Positions 39,503 through 52,200 of a stretch of DNA of 64,000 nt are shown here, piece after piece. Each line of letters opens with the position of its first letter. The first letter of the stretch is position 1. Both the position numbers and the translations under genes were made by a program. This stretch comes from Phyllostachys edulis (taxonomy: Eukaryota > Streptophyta > Magnoliopsida > Poales > Poaceae), in the NCBI GenBank assembly GCA_036346405.1, contig CM070557.1:59154016-59218015 (forward strand). Reading direction: 5' to 3'. The notes under the pieces were generated by a model. It worked only from the letters and a program-made list of their open reading frames with translations, was not told where the DNA came from and searched no databases.

Positions 39503-42500
39503 TGTAACATCCCAAACATAAGTGTGTGTTCAAATGTAATAAAAATGAGGAGAAATTAAAACTTTTTCTTCAATTGGGAATACTTGACCAAATCTGTAAT
39601 TCTTGCAAAGGAATTATGGAAAATCAAAATCCAAAAATCAAATTCTCCAATTCACTCCTATCAAAAACCTCTTTGGGAAATCTTGTGCCAAACCTCTGTA
39701 AATATTTTTCCTAAGTTCCTTGGGTGACCTGCAGCCCCTCTGAATTATTTCATAATGTTTAGAAATTGTTTGAATAATTTTTGAGGCAAGTCAAACCAAG
39801 TCAAACCTGGTCAAACCTCAATGCCAAACCTTCTGAAATTTCTAGAGAAAAATGCATGGCATTAAAACCTCTGGAAATTTTATGGTAGGTTAATCATCGT
39901 GTCAGGAAGCTCCAGTTAAAATTTCATAAATTTTGGAGTTGTTTTGATACCTCAATTAAATCCCCAAAAGTATGCTGTCCAAAATTCAAAACTTAAAATC
40001 TGGTTTTCACTGTTCCTTGGGCTCAGACCCGAGTCTGACTCAAGCCAAGCGTCTCGGTGGAACCACCTAGCTGCACCGAGTGGCTCGGGCGCTGGCGCAT
40101 TCATCGTGGGCCGTTGGATGGCTATCGGACGGTCCACCTTCACGTACCCCTTCGCCGACCCTTTTCTATCTCCACCCTTGGATCAAAATCCGACGGCTCC
40201 GCGTCGTCGTCCTCCTCCCGCACCCTCTCTCTCTCTCGCGCGCGGTCGCCATGGCAGGGAGTGGGCAGGGCGCTGTCGTGTCGCGTCGGGGCAGGCTTTC
40301 AACGGGTCGCTCTGTCGCGCAATTAATGCTCCTGCGTGCTCCTCCCCAGGGTCGTCGAGCTCACCTGCTCCCGTCGCCCTCGGAGCTCCCCTTGACCCAG
40401 AGCACCCGAGGAGGCAGTGCCGTTGCTCTCTCCCTCCCTTGCTACTTAAGCACCCGTGCCTGCGTCCTTGGCTTCCTTTGCGCACCACCTAGCTCTAGCT
40501 AGCACTCACCCCCCTCGTTCGAGCTCCCATCGCCTTGTCACCCTCGGCCACCATTGCCGCATCTCTCGTCTCTGCGGTGAAGGCGGTAACCCGTGCTCTT
40601 CCTCCAAATTTCTTGCTCCTCCTGCTCCTTGTTGGTGGGAGAGTGTTAACCCTCGGTCAATTTGGATTCACCCCTTGGTCGGAGCTGATTTTGGAAAATC
40701 CTTTTCGGCCGATTTCCTTTGTTTGTCTTCCCTCGGCGGTGAGTACCTCTCCTCTCGATTCCCTCTCTGGCAGCATCGATGGGGTGAGTAGGACCGATGT
40801 GATGACCCGATCGCGTTGTCTTCTCTCGGGTTGGCTTCTCCTCGTTGCCGCCCGATGCGCCGCCGCCGTCCATCGTCGCCAAACCTTTGCTCACCACCCC
40901 ACCTCTCCGCGTCACTCGGGTGAGTCCTTGGTAGCATGTAGTTGCCCGAGCACCGCTTAGGCGACCGCTGCGGAGCTCCTCCTGTTGTTGTCTTTTCCCG
41001 TCGCCGCCGCCCTCGCCGTCGCGCGCGCCATGTGGGACCCTCACCGGAGGTGTGGTAATCTTTGGCGTGACCCGCGAGGCTATTGTGCACCGTAGGTGCA
41101 CTTGGTTCGCGCCGCCGTCTGCCAGTAGGTCGCCGGCGTTTCGCCGGTGAAGCCGTCGATCGCGTGGTAATCATCAGGCGCCGCGTTTCACTTTTGGTCG
41201 ATAAGTGTGAGCCGTCCATTTGCGGATCTTTGGCGGAGATTGATCGTGGCAGGCGTGTGCATGCTTGTGCGTTTTCACGTGAGCCGCACGATCTTGATCA
41301 ACGCCCACAACCCGCTCCTTTTAGCGCGTGAACCCAACCCCGCCGACTCGATTCAACGCTGGCCGTTGGATTCTCCATCAACGGCCCACGTTGAATGCCT
41401 CTCGCGGGCGCGCACGCACTGTTGACCTAATCGTGGACCATCCGATTCAATATCAACGTCCCACAATCGGCCACGTCGATATGAAGTTTTGGATTTCCCG
41501 ATAGGTTTATTTATGAACTGAAAAAGGTAATAAACTTTAGAAATGCATAACTATTTCATTTTAAGTCCTTTTTAGTTGATTCAAATTTTGATATCTCTGG
41601 TTAGCACTAAACTTTAATCTAAAAATAGTTGTAAGTTTAGTTCGGCTCCAGAAAGTGGATTTACAAATTGGTTTAGAAATTAGCTTTAAAATGTTGCCTT
41701 AAATAGGAAATTAACTTGTAAAATGCATAACAAAATCATGTTAACTCCTTTTTAGATGAAATCAATTTTGTTAATTCTGTTATTACCTACACTTAGATCT
41801 AAAAATAATTTGAAGCATGTTGTAGTTGCAAAAATGTCCAGAATTAATTTTGTTAGCTTGTAGGTTTAATTGCCATACTAAAAATCCATTTAACTTGTAA
41901 AATGCATAACTAATTCTCTGTAACTTTTTTTTGAGTGAATCCAACTTTGTTGGTTTCCTCTTAATACGAACTTCCTAGGAAAATTAGTATTGAACATGTT
42001 ACTGTTTTCAGAAAGAATAATTATGCATTATAATTTTGTTCAAGTTCTTGTCTTTGAAAAATTGTAGAAGTTGCAATGTAACTCCAAAAGAGTTGAAACC
42101 ACTTCCATTAGTCTTAGAATGTCATTACCTATCTACCATAAAAATTTCATGTCCAGAAGACCCCTAGAAAATATTTTATGAACAGTAGCCCTTTTTAATT
42201 TAAATTGTTGTTTTTCTGGCCGAATTGAGTTGTTTTGGTCATATCTTTTGCATCAAGAATCCAAATCGATTGATTCTTATTGCTAAATTCATGATAAATC
42301 CTTATCTTGCTGCTGTAAAATTTTCAAGTCATTTGGAGAAAGTTTGCTGTTGAGTCTTTTTGGTTTCTTTGTTCTTGTCGGTTCTTTATCGCTTTTTCGC
42401 TAGGTTTCGATATTTGTGGTAATCCCGAGAGTGATCCTCAGCAACAAAGTGACCAACAACAGCCAGGCAAGCAGTTTGATCATATCCATTATGTCCCATT

Positions 42501-44064
42501 ACTTTAAAGTCTAATATTTTGTTTAACTTCTATGTATGCATTGCTAATTTGTGTTAAATGATTAGTAATCCTATAGATGCATTCCTGTAGCAAATATCCA
42601 TTCTCTACTACCATGAGCCTAGGTTATTTGCTGTGGTTGGAGTTTGTGGATGAACTCCTATCACTTAGTAGTTGTGATTTCAAATGCTTAGCAATGCTTA
42701 GATAACGGTAGAAATGGGCGATCATCGATTTAATCGATGGTCTTGATCACATCAATCTAATTACTACCTCATATTGTACAGCACTTGTGCTTTGTTAATT
42801 TGTAAAGTAAAAATCTGAAAATAAAAGATTGTTTAGACTTGGGCATATTGGATGGATGGTGCGGTTTTGGATGTGGTTGTATGCCCGAGTCACCAAGGAC
42901 CTAACATCTTGCGTCACACTCTCCAAGCAATTATGCGTACTAACCACGCGAGGGGTATATGGGGCCCCTCTTGACTAAGTACTCTAGGAGGTGTTAATTA
43001 TGAGCGAGCTCGGTTGGTGTGTTTTCAAAGACAAATGTATATGTATAGTGTGGGAGGGGAGCATTCGCTTCCGGATAGGTCGTCTAATGTCTCCTTCTCC
43101 CCGTGGGTTGTGCAGCTCGTAATTAGCATTCATCCTTTGGAAAGGTCTCGTAGGACTTAGCCGTACCAGCACACCATCGGAAGTGTGCGTAAAGGAAAGG
43201 CGGTCTGACGTGTGGGTACAGTGGTACACCCTGCAGGGATAAAACTATTCGAATAGCCTCGTCCTAGGTTATGGACACGCTTGGTTAGGTTTTGCAAGAG
43301 TTAGACTACAACATTTAATTAAAACTTGACATGGTTGGTATGAACGGGGAGTTCATGCTATTGTTGTGGTGACTATTGGGTTAGTCGCTTCTAGGATTGT
43401 TGTTGTCATCTACTTATTGTTATTATCGTTGTCAAACTTGATATTTGAATGATAAAAACAGATTTGACAACTTGCTTTCAATTGTATTACCTTATTGCAA
43501 ATGAATGTTGCTTTATGCTAAATGAGACATACAACCTCCACTTACATAAAGCTTGCATGTAGCATATGTTATAGGCCTGTTATCTTACGTAAGTCTTGCG
43601 GAGTACTTTATGTACTCAACCGCCAGATGTTTGTGGCATTTTGTGGCTTTTGTTGCAGAGGAAGAAGGTGAGCCCCAAGGGCCTCACTTTTGTAGATTTG
43701 CATGGATCTATCTTCAGCGACTAGCTTGGCGGTCGGTCACCGCCTAGGGGTTAAGGCACACTGATTGGCTTTGTGCTATGGCCATCTTTATGGCACTTTT
43801 GCTTCCGCTGTTATCTTTTTAGAATTGTTGCTATTTGGCCTAAGGGCCCCCTCTTTTGTAATAGCTATTCCATATTAGTATTAACTTCTGGTTTGTTGCT
43901 TATGTACTATGGGTTGTATGGATTTGATACGTTCTTTTGTTGTGAGGTATGTATACTGCATTCTGGGAAGTATACATCTCTCGAGACCGGGTTTATTTGG
44001 TTGATAATACTAGGGTCAATTGGATGACTAAGTATTATGAACTTAATAAAACTGGGGTCTCACA
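39503..44064 (+). repeat. Left LTR of the Gypsy element (4562 bp)
   Basis: TG...CA. It contains a GC-rich block (about 40050-41440) with a (CT)n tract, then an AT-rich block. ORFs inside it (for example 40057-40502) are not genes: they are shared, out of frame, with the other LTR. Confidence 0.92.
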
Positions 44065-44835
44065 AAAGTTGGTATCAGAGCCGTCTTGACCGTAGTGACG
44101 CAAGCTTGGTCGTCTTTAGGATATTTTGGAAAACTTATTTTCAAAGTATCAAAGAGTTTGAAAGCTTAAGTAATTCTCAGATTTTACTCCTTACCTATCT
44201 TAGCTTTCTAGCTCTTCTCACTCTCATTTGAGTTTTAAAAGGTTGTTTCCTCTTCTCCTCTCAAAAGATAAACCCAATTAAACGATAACAATAGTTTTGG
44301 GAACTAATGAGTTTGGCAAATTGAAGTGTTAGCTGCCCTCTACAAGGTTTTGAAGTTTCCAAAGTTGAAGAATTCGGCTTGGAGGCTTGGATGCAAAATC
44401 TGGACAGCGATCGCCAATTTCCGGACAGCAAGCTCATAAGTTCTAAATAGGGTAGAAAATGAGAGGTTAATCAACTAAAACTTGTGGGAATAAAAGGGTA
44501 AGATGGGATACTAGTTAGCTAAGTATCTAACGCATATTTCGCTGAATTAACCTTGCCCTCTAATAGTATTAACCCTTATGTTGCAATCTGATTTTTGTCT
44601 TCTCGATCAATTACTCGTTCATTCAATACGAGTTAGTTGTGTTGAGAAGTTGAGATTTGGTTTAGGTACTTTCCTTGCTGTTTGGAAGTCCTTTTCAGCG
44701 GCTTTTAAAGTATTTTATTTGGTGTTCTGGCTTTCGGTTAGGGTGATATCTTATTCCCCTAGTCGTTCGCTTTTTACCGTCTTTAAAGGTTTTGTTTTTC
44801 GAGTCTAGTTGCTAACCAAAATTTCTTGTAACAGG
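44065..44835 (+). other. Gypsy leader with primer-binding site
   Basis: TTGGTATCAGAGCC directly after the left LTR (44069-44082) primes minus-strand synthesis from initiator methionine tRNA. The rest is untranslated leader up to the gag ATG at 44836. Confidence 0.8.
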
Positions 44836-45800
44836 ATGGTTGGGCCTTTTCGTAGCGGCCAAGGCGATCGGCCGGTCGGGGACGAGGAGCTTCCTCCTCC
44901 TCCGACCATGGCGAGGTTCTTCTTGATTGAGCGCAACCGCGCGGATGACAGAGAGTTCTCTTGGGCGTCATCGCGCAACACCACCTGCTTTCCTTTCGGA
45001 GCTTGAGGATGCGGGCGAGAATGCCCATCGGCCTCGTGGGGGCCTTCTTGAGTTCGCCGTACTCGGCCTCCTACCTTTTCGATCGAGGACCCGCTCGTCT
45101 GAGCGATCGGCTTGTCGGTGGAGCGGAAGCCAGATAGCGCAGATGCGAGGAGCACGAGAAGGCGCTATTTGCCGCACCACCGGAGGGTGCAGCTTTGTCT
45201 TAGTGGGAGAGCTATCTCGCCATGCAGCCCGAGGACCACACCGTCTCTTGGGAGGAGTTTCAGTCTTGCCTTCCGTCGCTCTCACATCCTGCCCGCTGAT
45301 GGAGATCAAGAAGCGGGAGTTTCTTGCGCTCAAGCAAGGCGTAGCTTCGATTGTGGAGTATGTATCTGAGTTCAACCATCGCTCGTTATGCTCTGAGGAG
45401 GTGGCCTTCGATGCGCCAAGCGAGCCAAGTTCGGCGTGGATTGTCCGAGGAGCTCAAGGACAAGCTATCCATCGTCGATTTCCCTGATTTCCAGACCTTG
45501 GTCGACAAGGCCATCGTCGCTGAGCATTCGGCTAAGGAGCTTGTGGATTCCATAGCGCAAGTGGAGGCCCACAAGTCATCGAGGCGATTCCTTCCGTCCC
45601 GCTTGGGCGGTCTCGAAGTACCGGTCTCGATCTTGACACCCCGAGGTCACCGCCTCGTTCCTCGTCCATCGCAGGCCGTGTCCTAGTCACGTGCACCTGC
45701 GAGTCAGCAGAGCAGTTCCCGCAATCCGGCAGCCAATGTCACTTGTTTTGCATGCAACCAGAAGGGGCATTATGCGAACCAATGCCCTAAGAAGACAGGA
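44836..45800 (+). pseudogene. Gypsy gag, frameshifted
   Basis: It starts MVGPFRSGQGDRPV at 44836. The retrotrans-gag core is readable at ~45295-45580 (LMEIKKREFLALKQG; VEYVSEFNH; RGLSEELKDKLSIVDFPDF; LVDKAIVAEHSAKELVDS) in two frames. A zinc knuckle C-x2-C-x4-H-x4-C (CFACNQKGHYANQC) lies at ~45743-45787. Gag forms the particle that packages element RNA. Several frameshifts (near 45005, 45390, 45690) break it. Confidence 0.85.
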
Positions 45801-45881
45801 GCAGCCCCTCGTCCTAATGGAGGACGCGGGCCAGGAGGTGGATCTTCGCAGGACCAGAAGATCGTCCCGGCTACCCAAGGC

Positions 45882-46529
45882 GTGGGTAGTGGTCGCGTCA
45901 ACGTCATTACAGCGGAGGAGGCTCAGGAGACACCCGACGTTGTGCTAGGTACGCTTTCTGTTAACTCTCATCCTGCTACTGTTTTGTTTGATTCAGGCGT
46001 CTCATTCTTCGTTTACGAGTCTTTTCTTTGCTTTGTTGGGGAGCTTTGTTTCTCTCCATTGTCAGTCCCGCTACTCATTCGCTCTCCCGGATCGGAGTTG
46101 AGAGCTGAGCTCGAGTGTAGGGATGTCCCCATCGAGATTGAGGGAGTTGGATTCTCAGCGAATCTTACTCTCCTCAAGTCGGCGAGTCTGGACGTGATTC
46201 TTGGTATGGATTGGTTGTCTCGTCATATGGGACAAATCGATTGCGCCAAGAAGTCCGTCTCTCTTTCTAGTCCCTTCGGTGTTCGCGTTTCCTTCTCGCC
46301 GAAGCTGCTAGGTTCACATCTCTTCGCCCTCGAAGCGAAGTCCGTTCTAGATATTAATGAAGTTCCAACAGTTTGTGACTTCATTGATGTCTTTCCCGAT
46401 GATCTTCCAGGGATGCCACCAGTTCGAGACCTCGAGTTTGTTATTGAGTTGGCTCCTGTCGCCCCTATTTCAAGAGGTCGTATCGGATGCCACCGAGCGA
46501 GTTGGTGGAGTGAAGAAGCAAATTGGTGA
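45882..46529 (+). pseudogene. Gypsy aspartic protease and pol linker
   Basis: Open for 215 codons. The active-site triad DSG is at ~45989-45997 in TVLFDSGVSFFVYESF. Next comes SLDVILGMDWLSRHMG, the conserved segment before RT, then FPDDLPGMPPVRDLEFVIEL. A frameshift near 46480 separates it from RT. Confidence 0.85.
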
Positions 46530-46589
46530 GTTGCTAGAAAGGGTTTCATCGCCTAGCTCATCTCCTTGGGGTTGTCCAAAGCAATCTTC

Positions 46590-47578
46590 GTAAAGAAGAA
46601 GGACCATACTTTACGCGTAAGCGTTGATTACCGCCCACTTAATGAAGTGACGGTAAAGAACAAGTATCCATTGCCCGTGTCGGCGATCTCTTGATCGATT
46701 AAGCTGGAGCTCGAGTTTTCTCCAAGATTGATCGAGAGTGGATATCATCAAGTTCGGATTCGACTGAGGATATTCCCAAGGCGGCTTTCTCTACTCGCTA
46801 CGGCTTGTATGAGTATACTGTCATGTCTTTCGGCTTGACCAATGCTCCTGCCATGTTCATGATTCTCATGAATTCGGTCTTTATGGAGTATTTGGATAAG
46901 TTTGTCGTGGTCATCATCGATGATATTCTTATCTATTCCAAGAACGATGAGGAACACGATGAGCATCTGAGGCTTGTCTTAGGCAAGCTGTGTGAGCACC
47001 AGCTGTACGCGAAGTTCAGCAAGTGTGTGTTCTGGTTGAAGAAAGTAGCTTTCTTAGGCCATATTCTTTCAGTAGGAGGCGTAGCCGTTGACCCTAGCAA
47101 GGTCGACGACGTTCTTTCATGGAGTCCGCCCACTTCGGTCACCGAAGTGCGGAGTTTTCTTGGTTTAGCGGGATATTATCGCCGCTTTATCGAGAACTTC
47201 TCCAAGATCGCGAAGCCGATGACGGAGTTGCTCAAAAAGGACAAGAAGTTCTTGTGGTCTGATGCTTGCATGGCAAGTTTCCATATACTCAAGAAGCGTT
47301 TGACCACCGCTCTCGTCCTCGTTCTTCCCGATATCCATCGAAGCTTCGATATTTATTGCGATGCTTCCCGTCGAGGACTCGGTTGTGTCCTTATGCAAGA
47401 AGGCAAGGTAGTGGCCTATGCATCAAGGCAATTGAGACCTCATGAACTCAACTATCCTACCCATGATTTGGAGTTGGCTGCTGTGATTCATGCACTTAAG
47501 ATTTGGCGACATTACGATCGTGTCGTTGTGAGGTGTATTCGGATCACAAAAGCCTTAAGTATTGTTCACCCAACCTGA
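46590..47578 (+). pseudogene. Gypsy reverse transcriptase and RNase H
   Basis: RT begins with RVSVDYRPLN-like sequence near 46615 and NKYPLPV near 46660 (frameshifts). It then stays open from 46805: YTVMSFGLTNAPAMFM, the catalytic IDDILIYS in VVVIIDDILIYSK, FLGHILS, and VRSFLGLAGYYRRFIENFSK. RNase H follows: FDIYCDASRRGLGCVLMQ, VAYASRQLRPHELNYPTHDLE. The frame ends at a shift near 47530. RT copies element RNA into DNA in particles and RNase H removes the template. Confidence 0.9.
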
Positions 47579-47602
47579 CTGAACCTCGGGCAAAGGAGAT
47601 GG

Positions 47603-48712
47603 TTGGAGTTGATCAAGGATTATGACATGGGTATTCACTACCATCCGGGCAAGGCTAATGTCGTTGCCGATGCGCTTAGTCGCAAAGCGCATTGTAATGC
47701 CTTAGTGCTCAAGGAGCATTCGCCCTCTCTTCTCGAAGCCTTCCAGCGTCTCAACTTGGAGATAGTTGAGCATGGTTCCCTCGCTGCCTTGGTTGTGCAA
47801 CCAACCTTGGTGGATCGGGTCAAGTCCGCTCAGCAGTCGGATGATGGAGTGAGCCACATCAAGGAAAATGTCAAGAACGGAACATCCAAGTGCTTCTCTG
47901 AGGATGAGCATGGTGTTGTGAGGTTCGGGCAACGCCTTGTGGTTCCAAAGGACATGGAGTTGCGGAAATTGATCCTCCGCGAAGCCCATGATTCGCCTTT
48001 GTCTATTCATCCCGGGGCCACCAAGATGTATCAGGATCTCCGGCAGAGATTTTGGTGGACTCGCATGAAGAGGGAGATCGCGAAGTTCGTTGCCGAGTGC
48101 GACGTGTGTCGTCGTGTCAAGGCCGAGCATCAGCGTCCAGCGGGACTGCTTCAGCCTTTGCCTATTCCCGAGTGGAAGTGGGATTCGATCGGTATGGATT
48201 TTATCACCGGTCTACCCCGAACACCCGGGGGTAAGGATTCCATCTGGGTTGTCATCGATCGATTGACAAAAGTAGCCCATTTTCTGCCAGTACGGACTAA
48301 CCTTAGTGTAAGTCAATTGGCGGACCTCTACATTTCTCGCATCGTCTGCTTGCATGGTGTGCCCAAGACGATCGTTTCCGATCGCGGTGCGCTTTTCACC
48401 GCCAGATTTTGGCATAGTCTGCAAGAGGCTATGGGAACCCGTCTTACCTTTAGCACAGCATATCATCCTCAAACAGATGGTCAGACCGAGAGGGTCAATC
48501 AGGTATTGGAGGACATGCTTCGTGCTTGTGTTCTTTCCTATGGAAAGAATTGGGAGAAGTGCTTGCCTTTCGCCGAGTTCTCCTACAACAACAGCTTTCA
48601 GGCCAGTCTCGGCATGGCACCTTTCGAGGCCTTATACGGGAGAAAGTGCAGAACCCCGTTGAACTGGTCAGAGACCGGTGAGAGACCTCTCTTTGGCGGA
48701 CTCGATCAATGA
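47603..48712 (+). CDS. Gypsy integrase region (long open segment)
   Basis: 369 codons open. It starts with the end of RNase H (HYHPGKANVVADALSRK), then the zinc-binding HHCC domain (H...H, CDVCRRVKAEHQRPAGLLQP). The rve catalytic core follows: MDFITGLPRTPGG, VIDRLTKVAHFLPV, IVSDRGALFTARFW, AYHPQTDGQTERVNQVLEDML, with D, D and E in place. Then SYNNSFQASLGMAPFEALYGRKCRTPL. The frame shifts at about 48690. The core looks intact, although the polyprotein as a whole is broken. Confidence 0.88.
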   Translation: MELIKDYDMGIHYHPGKANVVADALSRKAHCNALVLKEHSPSLLEAFQRLNLEIVEHGSLAALVVQPTLVDRVKSAQQSDDGVSHIKENVKNGTSKCFSEDEHGVVRFGQRLVVPKDMELRKLILREAHDSPLSIHPGATKMYQDLRQRFWWTRMKREIAKFVAECDVCRRVKAEHQRPAGLLQPLPIPEWKWDSIGMDFITGLPRTPGGKDSIWVVIDRLTKVAHFLPVRTNLSVSQLADLYISRIVCLHGVPKTIVSDRGALFTARFWHSLQEAMGTRLTFSTAYHPQTDGQTERVNQVLEDMLRACVLSYGKNWEKCLPFAEFSYNNSFQASLGMAPFEALYGRKCRTPLNWSETGERPLFGGLDQ

Positions 48713-48713
48713 G

Positions 48714-49240
48714 GCCGGCGCCAAGTCCAAATTTTATTCGTGGCGTTTGCGCAGCTCAATCGAGCAAAAGAGCTATGCGGATCGCCGTCGTCGTGAGTTG
48801 AGTTTTGAGCCTAATGACTTTGTTTATCTCAAAGTCTCCCTTTGAAGGGCCATCAGCGTTTCGGCGTCAAGGGCAAGTTAGCTCCTCGATATGTCGGTCC
48901 CTACCGCGTTATCGAGAAGAAGGGAGCTGTTGCCTATAAGTTGGAGTTGCCATCTGCACTTGAGGGGGTACATGATGTGTTCCATGTGTCCCAGCTAAAG
49001 AAGTGCCTCCGTGTTCCAAGCGAGGAAGCTCCGTTGGAGACTCTCGATGTCAACGGATCGACCTATCGCGAGCACCTGTTCGCATACTCGATGAGGCCGA
49101 GCGAAGAACTAGGAATCGCTCCATCAAGTTCCTTAAAGTTCGATGGTCGAACCATTCGAGGATGAGGCTACTTGGGAAAGGGAAGATCGTCTGCGTCGCG
49201 GACTATCCATCTTTCTTTACCGAGTGAGCCAAATCTCGGG
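48714..49240 (+). pseudogene. Gypsy integrase C-terminus with chromodomain-like tail
   Basis: Frames read GKLAPRYVGPYRVIEKKGAVAYKLELP and HDVFHVSQLKKCLRVP (GPY/F module). In another frame they read RNRSIKFLKVRWSNHS, then EDEATWEREDRLR and ADYPSFF. The V-x-W...E-x-TWE pattern is the chromodomain signature of plant chromoviruses, used to direct integration to heterochromatin. Frameshifts near 49080 and 49165. Confidence 0.75.
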
Positions 49241-49268
49241 ACGAGATTTCTGTAAGGAGGGGAGATTT

Positions 49269-52200
49269 TGTAACATCCCAAAAATAAGTGTGTGTTCAAA
49301 TGTAATAAAAATGAGGAGAAATTAAAACTTTTTCTTCAATTGGGAATACTTGACCAAATCTGTAATTCTTGCAAAGGAATTATGGAAAATCAAAATCCAA
49401 AAATCAAATTCTCCAATTCACTCCTATCAAAAACCTCTTTGGGAAATCTTGTGCCAAACCTCTGTAAATATTTTTCCTAAGTTCCTTGGGTGACCTGCAG
49501 CCCCTCTGAATTATTTCATAATGTTTAGAAATTGTTTGAATAATTTTTGAGGCAAGTCAAACCAAGTCAAACCTGGTCAAACCTCAATGCCAAACCTTCT
49601 GAAATTTCTGGAGAAAAAGGCATGGCATTAAAACCTCTGGAAATTTTATGGTAGGTTAATCATCATGTCAGGAAGCTCCAATTAAAATTTCATAAATTTT
49701 GGAGTTGTTTTGATACCTCAATTAAATCCCCAAAAGTCTGCTGTCCAAAATTCAAAACTTAAAATCTGGTTTTCACTGTTCCTTGGGCTCAGACCCGAGT
49801 CTGACTCGAGCCAAGCGTCTCGGTGGAACCACCTAGCTGCACCGAGCGGCTCGGGCGCTGGCGCATTCATCGTGGGCCGTTGGATGGCTATCGGACGGTC
49901 CACCTTCACGTACCCCTTCGCCGACCCTTTTCTATCTCCACCCTTGGATCAAAATCCGGCGGCTCGCGTCGTCGTCCTCCTCCGCACCCTCTCTCTCTCT
50001 CGCGATCGCCATGGCAGGGAGTGGGCAGGGCGCTGTCGTGTCGCGTCGGGGCAGGCTTTCAACGGGTCGCTCTGTCGCGCAATTAATGCTCTTGCGTGCT
50101 CCTCCCCAGGGTCGTCGAGCTCACCTGCTCCCGTCGCCCTCGGAGCTCCCCTTGACCCAGAGCACCCGAGGAGGCAGTGCCGTTGCTCTCTCCCTCCCTT
50201 GCTACTTAAGCACCCGTGCCTGCGTCCTTGGCTTCCTTTGCGCACCACCTAGCTCTAGCTAGCACTCACCCCCCTCGTTCGAGCTCCCATCGCCTTGTCA
50301 CCCTCGGCCACCATTGCCGCATCTCTGGTCTGCGGTGAAGGCGGTAACCCCGTGCTCTTCCCTCCAAATTTCTTGCTTCTCCTGCTCCCTTGTTGGTCGG
50401 AGAGTGTTAACCCTCGGTCAATTTGGATTCACCCCCGCAGGTCGGAGCTGATTTTGGAAAATCCCCTTTTCGGCCGATTTCACTGTTTGTCTTCCCCTCG
50501 GCCGGTGAGTACCTCTCCTCTCGATTCCCCTCTCTGGCAGCATCAGTGGGGTGAGTAGGACCCGATTGATGACCCGGTCGCGTTGTCTTCTCTCAGGTTG
50601 GCTTCTCCTCGTTGCGCCCGATGGCGCCTTGCTTGTCCATCGTCGCCAAGCCTTTGCTCCGCCACCCCAGCCTCTCCGCGTCACTCGGGTGAGTCACGGT
50701 AGCATGTAGTTGCCCGAGCACCGCTTGTATGACCGCCGCGAGCTCCTCCTGTTGTTGTCTTTTCCGTAGCGTCGCCGCCGCCCTCGCCGTCGCGCCGCCA
50801 GCTGTGACCCTCACCGGAGGTGTGAGTGGTCTTGGCGTGACCGCGAGGGCTATTGTGCACCGTGGGTGCACTTGGTTCGCGCCGCCGTGCCGTAGGTCGC
50901 CGGCGTTTCGCCGGTGAAGCCGTCGGTCGCGTGGTAATCACTGTGCGCCGTTTTCGCTTTTGGTCAGTAAGTGTGAGCCGTCCATTTGCCAGATCTGTGG
51001 CGGAGATTGATCGTAGCCGGGCGTGTGCACTGTGCCGTTTTCACCGTGAGCCGCACGATCTTCGATCAACGGCCCACAACCCCGCTCCCTTTTCGCGCGC
51101 GTGAACCCAACCCCGCCGACTCGATTCAACGCTGGCCGTTGGATTCTCCATCAACGGCCCACATTGAATGCCTCTCGCGGGCGCGCGCGCACTGTTGACC
51201 TAATCGTGGACCATCCGATTCAATATCAACGTCCCACAATCGGCCACGTCGATATGAAGTTTTGGATTTCCCGATAGGTTTATTTATGAACTGAAAAAGG
51301 TAATAAACTTTAGAAATGCATAACTATTTCATTTTAAGTCCTTTTTAGTTGATTCAAATTTTGATATCTCTGGTTAGCACTAAACTTTAATCTAAAAATA
51401 GTTGTAAGTTTAGTTCGGCTCCAGAAAGTGGATTTACAAATTGGTTTAGAAATTAGCTTTAAAATGTTGCCTTAAATAGGAAATTAACTTGTAAAATGCA
51501 TAACAAAATCATGTTAACTCCTTTTTAGATGAAATCAATTTTGTTAATTCTGTTATTACCTACACTTAGATCTAAAAATAATTTGAAGCATGTTGTAGTT
51601 GCAAAAATGTCCAGAATTAATTTTGTTAGCTTGTAGGTTTAATTGCCATACTAAAAATCCATTTAACTTGTAAAATGCATAACTAATTCTCTGTAACTTG
51701 TTTTTGAGTGAATCCAACTTTGTTGGTTTCCTCTTAATACGAACTTCCTAGGAAAATTAGTATTGAACATGTTACTGTTTTCAGAAAGAATAATTATGCA
51801 TTATAATTTTGTTCAAGTTCTTGTCTTTGAAAAATTGTAGAAGTTGCAATGTAACTCCAAAAGAGTTGAAACCACTTCCATTAGTCTTAGAATGTCATTA
51901 CCTATCTACCATAAAAATTTCATGTCCAGAAGACCCCTAGAAAATATTTTATGAACAGTAGCCCTTTTTAATTTAAATTGTTGTTTTTCTGGCCGAATTG
52001 AGTTGTTTTGGTCATATCTTTTGCATCAAGAATCCAAATCGATTGATTCTTATTGCTAAATTCATGATAAATCCTTATCTTGCTGCTGTAAAATTTTCAA
52101 GTCATTTGGAGAAAGTTTGCTGTTGAGTCTTTTTGGTTTCTTTGTTCTTGTCGGTTCTTTATCGCTTTTTCGCTAGGTTTCGATATTTGTGGTAATCCCG

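Noticed and set aside
40057..41425. Cluster of GC-rich ORFs that look like small genes, repeated at 49823-51198
   Set aside because: They lie inside the Gypsy LTRs, change frame between the two LTR copies and show no domain, so they are chance ORFs.
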